Notes under the pieces: generated by a model
Told to the model about the DNA's origin: nothing
Databases searched by the model: none
Seen by the model: only the letters and a program-made list of their open reading frames with translations
Translations under genes and position numbers: made by a program
Assembly: GCA_027069135.1 (NCBI GenBank)
Contig: JALXFE010000027.1
Location: forward strand, 1 to 33,412
Length of the DNA stretch: 33,412 nt
Reading direction: 5' to 3'
Source of the DNA: Thermoanaerobaculia bacterium
Lineage (GTDB): Bacteria; Acidobacteriota; Thermoanaerobaculia; Multivoradales; JAHZIX01
Part shown: piece after piece, positions 9,052-15,603 of the stretch
Layout of the letters: each line of letters opens with the position of its first letter
Numbering within the stretch: position 1 is the stretch's first letter

Positions 9052-9298
9052 GCGACGCCCCTACAGAAGAGCGAGTACAGGTCCCACCCCTACATCTGGA
9101 GATTCCTGGTAGGTGAGTCTAGACGTCCCGATGCCTATTCCGGCGCCTCCCGGAAAGGCAGGATTGACAAAGGGGATCAAAAGAGTCCAGAATTGCTCCG
9201 GTCTTCTATCATGCTTGCTATTCGACACCCCTATAGGAATCGAACCCAAGGCCCAGAGCGAATTCGTAGACGCCATCGCTCTACGTTTTCGGGAGCAC
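9052..9298. other. Non-coding gap before the Crp/Fnr gene, no convincing gene
   Basis: About 250 bp without a believable gene; the short frames here have no family features. A tRNA T-arm-like string, GGTTCGATTCC, appears on the minus strand near 9236-9248, but no cloverleaf can be folded around it. Confidence 0.5.
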
Positions 9299-9327
9299 TT
9301 GAGATTGAGTCTCAATATAAATATACG
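9299..9327 (+). promoter_or_regulatory. Promoter with overlapping Fur-like palindrome upstream of the Crp/Fnr gene
   Basis: TTGAGA (9299-9304) and TATACG (9322-9327) lie 17 nt apart, a reasonable sigma-70-type promoter about 50 nt before the gene at 9383. Overlapping the -35 is the near-perfect palindrome TTGAGATTGAGTCTCAA (9299-9315), whose 7-1-7 form resembles a Fur box. Control by a Fur-family or other dimeric repressor is an inference. Confidence 0.45.
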
Positions 9328-9382
9328 CTGACGGAGCCCTGAATATGCAACTCTTCCGGACTCATATTGAGGAACTAGACCG

Positions 9383-10216
9383 ATGTTGAACACTTCAGCA
9401 GCAGAGTCGAGCTCTCCCCTAGCGGCCCGAGATGGGGCCGGGGTCTACCTTTTCGAAGATCTCGACCATGATCAGCGGCAGTGGATGATGCGGTCGGTGC
9501 GTCCGGTGGCGCTGCGCCGTGGCGAGTGGCTCTTTGCTCAGGATGATCTGGCTCGGCGGTTCTATCTCGTGAGGACCGGTGGCATCGCCTTGTTTCGCCA
9601 GTCGGACACCGGCGAAGAGAAGATCATCGCGGTGATCGAGGCCGGCGAGACCTTTGGCGAAGAACCGGTGTTCGTTCCGGACGGGACCTACTCCCTCAAT
9701 GCCAAGGCCGTATCCGAAACCTCCTTGCTGGCCTTCGACAACGAGCAGCTCAGATCTCTCCTCAGCAATTCTGTCGATCTGTGCCTCAAGCTCATGGCGA
9801 CCCTCCGCCGCAGAGAAGGTTTTCTCCTCGACGAAATCGAACAGATCTGCCTGCGCAACGCCACCCAGCGCGTGGTCGCATACCTGCTCCAGCGCACCGA
9901 CGACGTCGAGGCCGGCAATCGGGTCCATTTGAGTATTCCCAAGCACATGCTGGCCTCGCGCCTCACCATCAAGCCGGAAACCCTCTCGAGAGTGCTCGGC
10001 CGCCTGCGGGCACAGGAGCTCATCCGTCTCGACGGTGAGGCCATCGCCATCGTCGACCGCAAGACCCTGGAGGTCGAGAACCGGTGCCTCCAATGCAACG
10101 GTCGTTCCTGGGGCTGTCCCGGCCCAAGCCCTCTCGGGAGCCCGGCCGGGCTGGGCCTCCGGGGCATCGGGGGCGGGGCTTCCCTTGAGACGAGCAGGAC
10201 GCACAACCACACATAG
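9383..10216 (+). CDS. Crp/Fnr-family transcription regulator with C-terminal cysteine cluster
   Basis: This is a 277-residue regulator. Residues about 15-140 form the cyclic-nucleotide-like sensor beta-barrel, a long dimer helix follows, and residues about 165-230 are the winged HTH. The recognition helix reads KPETLSRVLGRL, keeping the Glu-x-x-Ser-Arg pattern that in Fnr-type proteins reads TTGAT half-sites. No N-terminal Fnr cysteines exist. Instead, Cys235, Cys238 and Cys245 (CLQCNGRSWGC) lie just after the HTH, followed by a Gly/Pro-rich tail that makes the protein about 40 residues longer than usual. Bacillus subtilis Fnr binds its 4Fe-4S cluster with C-terminal cysteines, so a redox cluster is possible here but unproven. 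GAGGAA precedes the ATG by 8 nt. Neighbours are stress and di-iron genes. Confidence 0.92.
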   Translation: MLNTSAAESSSPLAARDGAGVYLFEDLDHDQRQWMMRSVRPVALRRGEWLFAQDDLARRFYLVRTGGIALFRQSDTGEEKIIAVIEAGETFGEEPVFVPDGTYSLNAKAVSETSLLAFDNEQLRSLLSNSVDLCLKLMATLRRREGFLLDEIEQICLRNATQRVVAYLLQRTDDVEAGNRVHLSIPKHMLASRLTIKPETLSRVLGRLRAQELIRLDGEAIAIVDRKTLEVENRCLQCNGRSWGCPGPSPLGSPAGLGLRGIGGGASLETSRTHNHT

Positions 10217-10227
10217 CAAAGCTCCAT

Positions 10228-10262
10228 GAGCTCTCGCCTTCAGAATACCCGAAGGCCAGCTC
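10228..10262 (+). terminator. Stem-loop just after the Crp/Fnr gene, possible terminator
   Basis: GAGCT-ctc-GCCTTC (10228-10241) pairs with GAAGGC-c-AGCTC (10251-10262), giving 11 pairs around a small internal loop and a 9-nt loop. It begins 12 nt after the stop codon. No T-run follows, so intrinsic termination is uncertain. Confidence 0.35.
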
Positions 10263-10529
10263 AAGACTTGACCAAAGAGAGGAGATCGGAGCGCTTCAAG
10301 AACGCGCTCTTGGTTCATGAGTTATGATCGGGTGCCTGGTTACGAAGCTACTCCGAGGAGAGCCACGATCCTGACCTGGGAAGCAGTGACAAGTACCACC
10401 TGAATGGGTCGGTCACGTGCTGGATATATCCGTGAGTCCCTTCTCCCGAGGCTGAAGGCTACCAGGAACGGACTCTGCAAGCGGCAATCTTTCGCCGCGA
10501 GCACGGTCGTTGTTTGCTGCAGCTTGACA

Positions 10530-10543
10530 CTACTCCAGAGTAG
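10530..10543. promoter_or_regulatory. Perfect dyad just before the psiE-like start codon
   Basis: CTACTC-CA-GAGTAG is a perfect 6-2-6 inverted repeat ending 8 nt before the ATG at 10552. It occupies the ribosome-binding region and directly follows a TTGACA string (10524-10529). It could be an operator; the function is unknown. Confidence 0.3.
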
Positions 10544-10551
10544 AGCCGCCT

Positions 10552-11076
10552 ATGAACGAAATAAAGGGACATTCGGATCGACTTACAGACGGACTTCAAG
10601 TCATCATCCGCTTCGCCGTCCGTGGCCTGGCCATACTGATGACCCTCGTCATTGTCTTGGGAGTCGTGGACGTTGCATGGCAACTGCAGCAGAAGGTGAT
10701 GAATCCCCCCATCTTCATCCTGACGATAAGCGACATGCTCGGTATGTTTGGGGCCTTCATGGCCGTACTGATCGCGATTGAAATTTTCGTCAACATCACG
10801 ATTTATCTACGAGAAGACGTGATTCATATCAAGATAGTGATGGCTACCGCGCTGATGGCCATTGCTCGGAAGGTCATTATTCTAGATCTCAACACGATCG
10901 AACCCCCGTATCTTTGGGGCCTGGCATCCATTGTTCTTGCTATGAGTGTCGGCTATTGGCTCGTTGTCGTTGTCCCTACTCAGACACGTCCGCAGCGAAG
11001 GAACGAAACAGAAGATTCCTCCGGATCGGAGATTAGATCAGATGCCACTATCCACGGTGGCGGCTCGATCAGATGA
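10552..11076 (+). CDS. psiE: PsiE-like (phosphate-starvation-inducible E) membrane protein
   Basis: This is a 174-residue inner-membrane protein with four predicted helices at roughly residues 20-42, 55-82, 92-110 and 118-142. The pattern of a first helix, the motif EIFVNITIYLRED, and a helix with MAIARKVIILDL is the PsiE family signature. E. coli PsiE is induced by phosphate starvation, but its biochemical role is unknown. The C-terminal 30 residues are polar and charged, beyond the usual core. The ribosome site before the ATG is weak. It lies between the Crp/Fnr gene and a UspA gene, which fits a general stress role. Confidence 0.82.
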   Translation: MNEIKGHSDRLTDGLQVIIRFAVRGLAILMTLVIVLGVVDVAWQLQQKVMNPPIFILTISDMLGMFGAFMAVLIAIEIFVNITIYLREDVIHIKIVMATALMAIARKVIILDLNTIEPPYLWGLASIVLAMSVGYWLVVVVPTQTRPQRRNETEDSSGSEIRSDATIHGGGSIR

Positions 11077-11103
11077 ATCACCGATCGCAGCAAGCTCATC
11101 CTT

Positions 11104-11153
11104 GGGTACGCATTCGACCCATCATCGGAGGAACGAACATCGAATGCGTATCC
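11104..11153 (+). ncRNA. Long stem-loop in the psiE-uspA gap, with a tiny leader frame
   Basis: GGGTACGCATTCGA (11104-11117) pairs with TCGAATGCGTATCC (11140-11153): 14 pairs including one G-U, with a 22-nt loop that contains GGAGGA. An ATG inside the 3' arm opens a 6-codon frame, MRILKI (11144-11164). The structure lies 40 nt before the uspA start. It may be an mRNA leader element or an operator; neither is proven. Confidence 0.4.
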
Positions 11154-11193
11154 TGAAGATCTGATCTGGCCGGAATCCTCGGAGGAAATCAAC

Positions 11194-12117
11194 ATGAAGA
11201 ATCGAAGGGTTATCTTGGTCGATGAACCAGAGGTCGGCAACCAGGAGGCGATCACTCGGATCGAGTCGCTCGCCAATAGTGGGCTCACTGTCACCGTGCT
11301 CGTAGCCCCTGGTGACGTTCCGAGTGTCCCTTATAGTGCGGGTCTCGACCTCGGCACGATATTCCTGGAAGCGCAACGGCAGCGTGCCCATGAGATCGCC
11401 GAGGGTCTCAAAAAATGTGGTGTAAACGCTTCGGCTAAGGTACGGGTCGGCATCCGTTCAATTGAGATTATTCGCGAGGTGCTCGAAACCGGAGCCGACT
11501 TGATTATTAAGGTCTCGGAAGGGTCCTTTTCCAAGGGGACAAAGTTCGGCAGCACGGACCTACATCTGCTTCGAAAGTGTCCATGTCCGGTCTGGCTTTC
11601 AAGACCTCGAGATCGCTCGCCATACAAGCGGGTCTTCGCAGCGGTGGACCCGGGCGATTTTTCTTCCGAGCGCGGCGCCGGCCTGGACGGGCGAATTCTG
11701 GAGTGGGCCACAGAAATAGCTCGGGTGGACAATGCGGAGTTGACCACGCTGCATGCATGGACGATGTTTGGTGAGAGCTTGCTACTCCATGGGCGGGGAC
11801 GTATCCCAGCTTCCGAATTGCAGCGGCTCCTAGAGGAAACCCGAGAAGCCCACGAGCGCCAGGTCGGGAAACTCCTACAGACGCAAGATCTGGCAGGCAT
11901 CAAGCACACTCTCCAGGTTATCCAGGGACGGCCGGCCGAGGTAGTCCCTGCTGAAGTCGAGCGCGGTCGAGCGGACTTGCTTGTCATGGGGACCGTCGAG
12001 CGGACTGGCATCAAGGGCTTCTTCATTGGCAGCACAGCGGAAGAAGTTATCCCGCAGTTGAGATGCGCCATTCTCGCTGTCAAGCCCGACGAGTTCGTCA
12101 GTCCGGTTCAAGGCTAG
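11194..12117 (+). CDS. Tandem UspA-domain universal stress protein
   Basis: This is a 307-residue cytoplasmic protein made of two UspA folds (about residues 1-140 and 145-300), like E. coli UspE. The second domain has the ATP-binding pattern GTVERTGIKGFFIGSTAE near its end, followed by a typical final strand CAILAVKP. The first domain is degenerate at the same place (EGSFSKGTKFGSTDLHLLRKCPCPVW), keeping GSTD but lacking the full glycine loop. GGAGG lies about 9 nt before the ATG. Its neighbours suggest induction under oxygen limitation, NO or starvation, which is an inference. Confidence 0.92.
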   Translation: MKNRRVILVDEPEVGNQEAITRIESLANSGLTVTVLVAPGDVPSVPYSAGLDLGTIFLEAQRQRAHEIAEGLKKCGVNASAKVRVGIRSIEIIREVLETGADLIIKVSEGSFSKGTKFGSTDLHLLRKCPCPVWLSRPRDRSPYKRVFAAVDPGDFSSERGAGLDGRILEWATEIARVDNAELTTLHAWTMFGESLLLHGRGRIPASELQRLLEETREAHERQVGKLLQTQDLAGIKHTLQVIQGRPAEVVPAEVERGRADLLVMGTVERTGIKGFFIGSTAEEVIPQLRCAILAVKPDEFVSPVQG

Positions 12118-12280
12118 CCGATCCAAGCGAGAGGCCCCGCCCACCCACCGAGCCAGAGCTGGCGCTCAGGGAGGAAGCGACCGTGCGATCCGGGCCGCAC
12201 TCCCAGGAGGCGACACTTTGCTCGGCTGAGTTGGAAGTATTGCAGAAAGGGGGAACCGTGCTCCCTTGGGGCCACTATTC

Positions 12281-13057
12281 TCATAGAAACTGCGACTTAC
12301 GACGGCCTTGGCGCCACAAGGCCAACCCGCTCACTACCAGGACCAAGCACAGCAGAGCGGCGGCATCCACCGCATAGACACCCCAACGGCCGAACAGCCG
12401 GCCACTGTGAAGATCCTGAACCAAACGCTCCACGGAAAGCCCCGAGCCTCGGTAGGCGCTCAGCAACTCGCCGCGCAAATCCGGAGGTATTGCGGCGGGG
12501 CGGCTCCAACTCACGTCCGTATCGCTCGCCAGGGGGCGCCAACGCAGCAACTCCTGATCGGCGACCGATAAACCATCGGGGGTGTCGACGACCACGGCGC
12601 CGCCGGGTTCCCGCCCCAGGGCCGAGATCTCGGCCGGTACCCCCGCCGCCGATCCGAGGCGCTCGATCAGCTCCCCACCTTCGGTCAATAGCACGAGCTC
12701 CCGGGGGGTCGCTACAACCCACATCCCCGCGCTTCCCACCGCCCCGACCGGACAATCCACCGATAGCGGCTGCAGATCGAGGTAGACGCCATCACCGACA
12801 CAACTCACCCAGCTCTCACCTAGACGGAAGCTCGTCACCTCCGCAGCGCCTTCGATGCCGTACCAGGCAAGCAGCGGGGCAAATCTGATCTGGCGAGAAC
12901 CGAGACCGAGCTCGGAGCTGTGGTTGAGCATCACACCAGTGACGGCCAGCACCATCAGGAAGACGGACGCCAGGAGGCCACCACCACGATGCCACCGGCG
13001 CAGAGTACGCCGTCGGGAACGAGGGGAGGCGGGAAAGAGACGTTTACTCCGGGTCAT
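12281..13057 (-). CDS. PepSY-associated membrane protein (electron-transfer partner)
   Basis: This is a 258-residue inner-membrane protein with two helices: near residues 27-47 (LLASVFLMVLAVTGVMLNHS, preceded by RRWHRGGG) and near 225-248 (GVYAVDAAALLCLVLVVSGLALW, preceded by DLHSGRLFGRW). These are the H-x3-G/TG-x2-L and LHSG...SGL-x-LW signatures of PepSY_TM proteins, with about 170 periplasmic residues in between. PepSY_TM proteins of this kind move electrons across the membrane to flavoproteins. The start overlaps the stop of the FMN-binding gene (ATGA), tying the two products together. Conserved His residues at each helix could bind heme, but that is an inference. Confidence 0.82.
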   Translation of the reverse strand: MTRSKRLFPASPRSRRRTLRRWHRGGGLLASVFLMVLAVTGVMLNHSSELGLGSRQIRFAPLLAWYGIEGAAEVTSFRLGESWVSCVGDGVYLDLQPLSVDCPVGAVGSAGMWVVATPRELVLLTEGGELIERLGSAAGVPAEISALGREPGGAVVVDTPDGLSVADQELLRWRPLASDTDVSWSRPAAIPPDLRGELLSAYRGSGLSVERLVQDLHSGRLFGRWGVYAVDAAALLCLVLVVSGLALWRQGRRKSQFL

Positions 13058-13605
13058 TGCGAATCGGGAGGACGAGAATCAGTAACGCGCTGGTGAAGAA
13101 ATAGGGCCAGGTGCGCCACGTGCGTCACTGCGCGCACCGACAGGGTCGCACCGGTGATGCCATCGATGCGGCGATCCAGCTTCTCCTCTTCCAATTCGGC
13201 CCCTTTGAATTGCTCCACGAAGGCAGGGTAGCGCACTTCCCAACCCCGGGACTCTCGAAAGATCAGCACTTTGGTGCGCTCGATGTGGCCCTCGTCAATC
13301 ACGACTCCGGTAGTGATCGGCTTGTCCTTGCCGATCTCATCCAGAATCCATGCCGTTCGTTCCCCGCGACGCCAGTAGCGAACGCGCAACACGCCGAGTC
13401 CGTGCCCCAGGATGCGCTCGACCTCCGGCTGGAGCGATTGGGTGATCCAGAGGGCTTCCGGAGTCGGCACCTCACCGCCGAAAACCTCTTCCAGAAAGTC
13501 CACTGGCTCCTGATAGACGCCTCGCCCGGAGTGCGCCGCAGGCTTCGCAGCCATCGCGAAAACCCCCAGCAAGGCCGCGCAAAGCCCGATGAAGTTACGA
13601 TGCAT
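13054..13605 (-). CDS. FMN-binding domain protein, predicted covalently flavinylated
   Basis: This is a 183-residue exported protein starting at ATG 13605, with a signal peptide (MHRNFIGLCAALLGVFAMAA); a TTG six codons upstream is an alternative. The FMN_bind domain fills the rest. The motif DGITGATLS (Asp148-Ser156) is the flavinylation site: Thr154 is the residue to which ApbE would link FMN by a phosphoester bond, as in NqrC and RnfG. No cysteine motif for heme is present. It lies 54 bp after the porin gene and overlaps the PepSY gene. No apbE gene is in this window, so the modifying enzyme would have to be elsewhere. It probably carries electrons in the periplasm. Confidence 0.9.
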   Translation of the reverse strand: MHRNFIGLCAALLGVFAMAAKPAAHSGRGVYQEPVDFLEEVFGGEVPTPEALWITQSLQPEVERILGHGLGVLRVRYWRRGERTAWILDEIGKDKPITTGVVIDEGHIERTKVLIFRESRGWEVRYPAFVEQFKGAELEEEKLDRRIDGITGATLSVRAVTHVAHLALFLHQRVTDSRPPDSQ

Positions 13606-13659
13606 CGTCGTTCTCACACCCAAACACTAACAGGCCCGACCCGAAACTCTTAAGAGAGC

Positions 13660-14874
13660 TCAAGGATAGCTATAGCCGATACCCAGATTGAAGCCATTGT
13701 CGTCCACGGAACCGCCCTGGTCCATATAGTCCGCCTTGAGCACAATATTCGGGAGCAACCAAAAGTTGAAGCCTATATCTACTTGTTCTTTGCTCGTGTC
13801 GAGGTCGCTCCCGGCGTTGTTGTCCCACTCGGAATAGCGGACGAAGGCGCCGAATCTATCGCTGAATTTGAAGGACGGCTCAAGATAGAAGCCCTCCTGC
13901 TCGTCCCGGCCCACCGCTGCCGGCTCGGCCCCGTCGAGATCCCATCGTGCGTAAAGTGCGCGCAGGCCGAAGGCTCCCTTCTGGATCGCGGTGTGGACCT
14001 CGATCAAGGTGGCGTCGACCCCGAGCGCTCCTTGGGTGATGTCGTCCTGATATTGAACGGTCCCGCCCACCTCAACACCCGGGATGCCAGTCCACTTCAG
14101 TCGGCTAGTAAAGGCGAAATTTTCCGCCGATGCCTTCCCCACCTTCTGGCGACCATCGCGGATCTTGAAGGCGTTTCCACCTTCGATCGGAGTCTCCAAA
14201 CCGGAGGTTATCGCCAGATCCAGACTCCAACCTTCACCGAAGCGCTGAGTGAACCCGACACCGCCCTCCCACCAGGTGGCGGGGATGATGTCCTTCTCCA
14301 CCGGGTTGCGCTCGACCCCGTAGAACGTCGGCGGCTCATGGGTCTCGTTGAGGATGCCGACCGGTACCAAAAAGAGTCCGAATTTGAGACTGGAATCGTC
14401 GCTCAGATCGTGCTCGAGGTAGGCCTGCTCCACCTCGAGCTCACCGACTTTGCCGTCTCCGGCGATCGAGTGCTCCACTTCGAGCTCGGAAAAGAACCGA
14501 GTCTTCTCCGTGAAGTCATAGCCCAAGTAGGTCACGAAGCGATGGAAATCGATCTCCTCTTTGCTGTCGAGGTTGTTGTAGTGCATCTCGCCGTAGCCGC
14601 CGAAGTGCAGCTTCTTCTCCGCTGCATCCGCCGCTCCCAAGGACCCGAGTCCCGCGTCTGCAACGACTTCGAGCTTCTCGTCCGTCGCCTCTTGCCGGGC
14701 CTTGAGCTCAGCGTTTTCCTGGCGCAGATTCTCGTTCTCGGAAGCCAGTTTCTCAAACATCCGCTCCAGCCGTGCCAGGCGTTCTTCCACCGATGCCGAG
14801 GAATCCGCCGCCAGGGTCGGGCCGGCCAGGAGAGTGGCCGCCAACGCCGCTGGTAAAAGTGCTCTGAGTTTCAT
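13660..14874 (-). CDS. Outer-membrane porin with coiled-coil N-terminus (OprP/PorP-like)
   Basis: This is a 404-residue outer-membrane beta-barrel protein with a clean signal peptide (MKLRALLPAALAATLLAGPTLAA). Residues 28-75 form a Leu/Glu heptad coiled coil (VEERLARLERMFEKLASENE and beyond), as in trimeric porins that anchor to peptidoglycan. The remaining residues alternate as beta strands, starting LHFGGYGEMHYNN and ending in the aromatic-rich FNLGIGYSYP. Phosphate-selective porins share this layout, but selectivity cannot be read. It leads a three-gene operon with the FMN and PepSY genes; a GAG/GAGG ribosome site precedes the ATG. The operon appears to be driven by the Fnr-box promoter upstream. 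Confidence 0.88.
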   Translation of the reverse strand: MKLRALLPAALAATLLAGPTLAADSSASVEERLARLERMFEKLASENENLRQENAELKARQEATDEKLEVVADAGLGSLGAADAAEKKLHFGGYGEMHYNNLDSKEEIDFHRFVTYLGYDFTEKTRFFSELEVEHSIAGDGKVGELEVEQAYLEHDLSDDSSLKFGLFLVPVGILNETHEPPTFYGVERNPVEKDIIPATWWEGGVGFTQRFGEGWSLDLAITSGLETPIEGGNAFKIRDGRQKVGKASAENFAFTSRLKWTGIPGVEVGGTVQYQDDITQGALGVDATLIEVHTAIQKGAFGLRALYARWDLDGAEPAAVGRDEQEGFYLEPSFKFSDRFGAFVRYSEWDNNAGSDLDTSKEQVDIGFNFWLLPNIVLKADYMDQGGSVDDNGFNLGIGYSYP

Positions 14875-14913
14875 CTCGTTAACCTCACTAATCTCTATGG
14901 GACCAGGTCTTCT

Positions 14914-14932
14914 GCTGCGGATCTTCCGCAGC
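14914..14932 (-). promoter_or_regulatory. Perfect stem-loop in the porin leader
   Basis: GCTGCGGA and TCCGCAGC form an 8-bp perfect stem with a 3-nt loop, 40 nt before the porin ATG and inside its predicted leader RNA. It may affect mRNA stability or translation; the role is not known. Confidence 0.4.
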
Positions 14933-14974
14933 GGAGTCAGGAAATGGGGAAGATGCTCTCCCCGGCACGATCGG

Positions 14975-15016
14975 AGAGTAATGGAAGCGGGTGAGGGTTT
15001 CCTTGACCTAGGTCAA
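14975..15016 (-). promoter_or_regulatory. Predicted Fnr/Crp-family class II promoter of the porin operon
   Basis: TTGACCTAGGTCAA (15003-15016) is a perfect 14-bp palindrome matching the TTGA-N6-TCAA Fnr/FixK pattern. On the minus strand a -10-like TACTCT lies at 14980-14975, 22 nt beyond the box. This puts the box centre near -41.5 of a start at about 14968, the classic class II activator position. No separate -35 is needed. The prediction rests on spacing and pattern only. Confidence 0.55.
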
Positions 15017-15045
15017 TAGAAAACCATGGGGGCCCGCTGGTTGAG

Positions 15046-15381
15046 GTGAGTGGCCACGGCTCCGTTGGCGGACTTGATAGTCTCTCCCCCATGGACTTCT
15101 CGATCAGCCTGGGGGCGCTGGGGAAGACCGCACACGATCTATTCGCGGCCTGCCGACGGATCGCCGGGCCAGGAGGTGTCGAGGTTCCCGTCCCTCGACC
15201 GGAGCATCTGATCGCCATGAAGCTACACGCCATCGGCAACGACCCCGGCCGCCGCCTTCAAGACCTCGCGGACATCCGATCCTTGATGACCCTGCCCGAG
15301 GTCGACCGTTCCTTGGTCCGGAAATATTTCGAGAAACGCGACTTGCTGGAGGATTTCCATGCCCTCGAAGAAACCCTGTGA
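15046..15381 (+). pseudogene. Nucleotidyltransferase-type toxin remnant, N-terminus missing
   Basis: This 111-codon frame (GTG at 15046, or ATG at 15091) ends in the family-typical EHLIAMKLHAIGNDPGRR and LQDLADIRSLM. These belong to the C-terminal half of a nucleotidyltransferase family related to AbiEii toxins. The N-terminal half with the catalytic GG/GS-x9-DxD motif is absent; the in-frame stop at 15004 and the porin promoter occupy that place. It is therefore probably a broken gene. It overlaps the following small gene by 23 nt. The family assignment is by recalled motif and is moderately sure. Confidence 0.6.
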
Positions 15382-15568
15382 GACTCTCGAATTCTTGGGC
15401 GAAATCCCCACCACATCGGAAGACGTGGCATCTCTGCGGGCGATTCGCAAGATGCCCACGGGCCTGGACCCGTGGACCGAAATGCAACTCCTCCACGACG
15501 CCTTGCCGGAAGCCGCCAAGAAACCGCGGCGCAACACCTCCGAGGGTTTCGAGCCCTTCGAGCTTTAA
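15359..15568 (+). CDS. Small hypothetical protein, possible partner of the nucleotidyltransferase
   Basis: This is a 69-residue soluble protein with the core LEFLGEIPTTSEDVASLRAIRK and a charged tail. It overlaps the end of the nucleotidyltransferase remnant, the usual layout of a toxin-antitoxin pair. I recognise no defined domain. Its frame is complete although its partner is truncated. It may be an orphan antitoxin; this is an inference. Confidence 0.5.
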   Translation: MPSKKPCETLEFLGEIPTTSEDVASLRAIRKMPTGLDPWTEMQLLHDALPEAAKKPRRNTSEGFEPFEL

Positions 15569-15603
15569 ACTCCGGGGAGGGCTCGCCGCGGGAACGCCGA
15601 AGA

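Larger units (their letters stand above)
10217..10551. other. 335-bp non-coding gap with several small hairpins
   Basis: No believable gene is present. The first third holds two consecutive stem-loops (10228-10262 and 10289-10309) with no T-tract after either. A short GCGGC/GCCGC stem occurs at 10481-10498, and a 10-bp palindrome GGATATATCC at 10422-10431. An untranslated leader or small RNA could lie here, but nothing proves it. Confidence 0.4.

Noticed and set aside
9230-9260. tRNA T-arm-like string GGTTCGATTCC on the minus strand
   Set aside because: No acceptor, D or anticodon stem can be paired around it and no CCA end follows; most likely chance or an old fragment.
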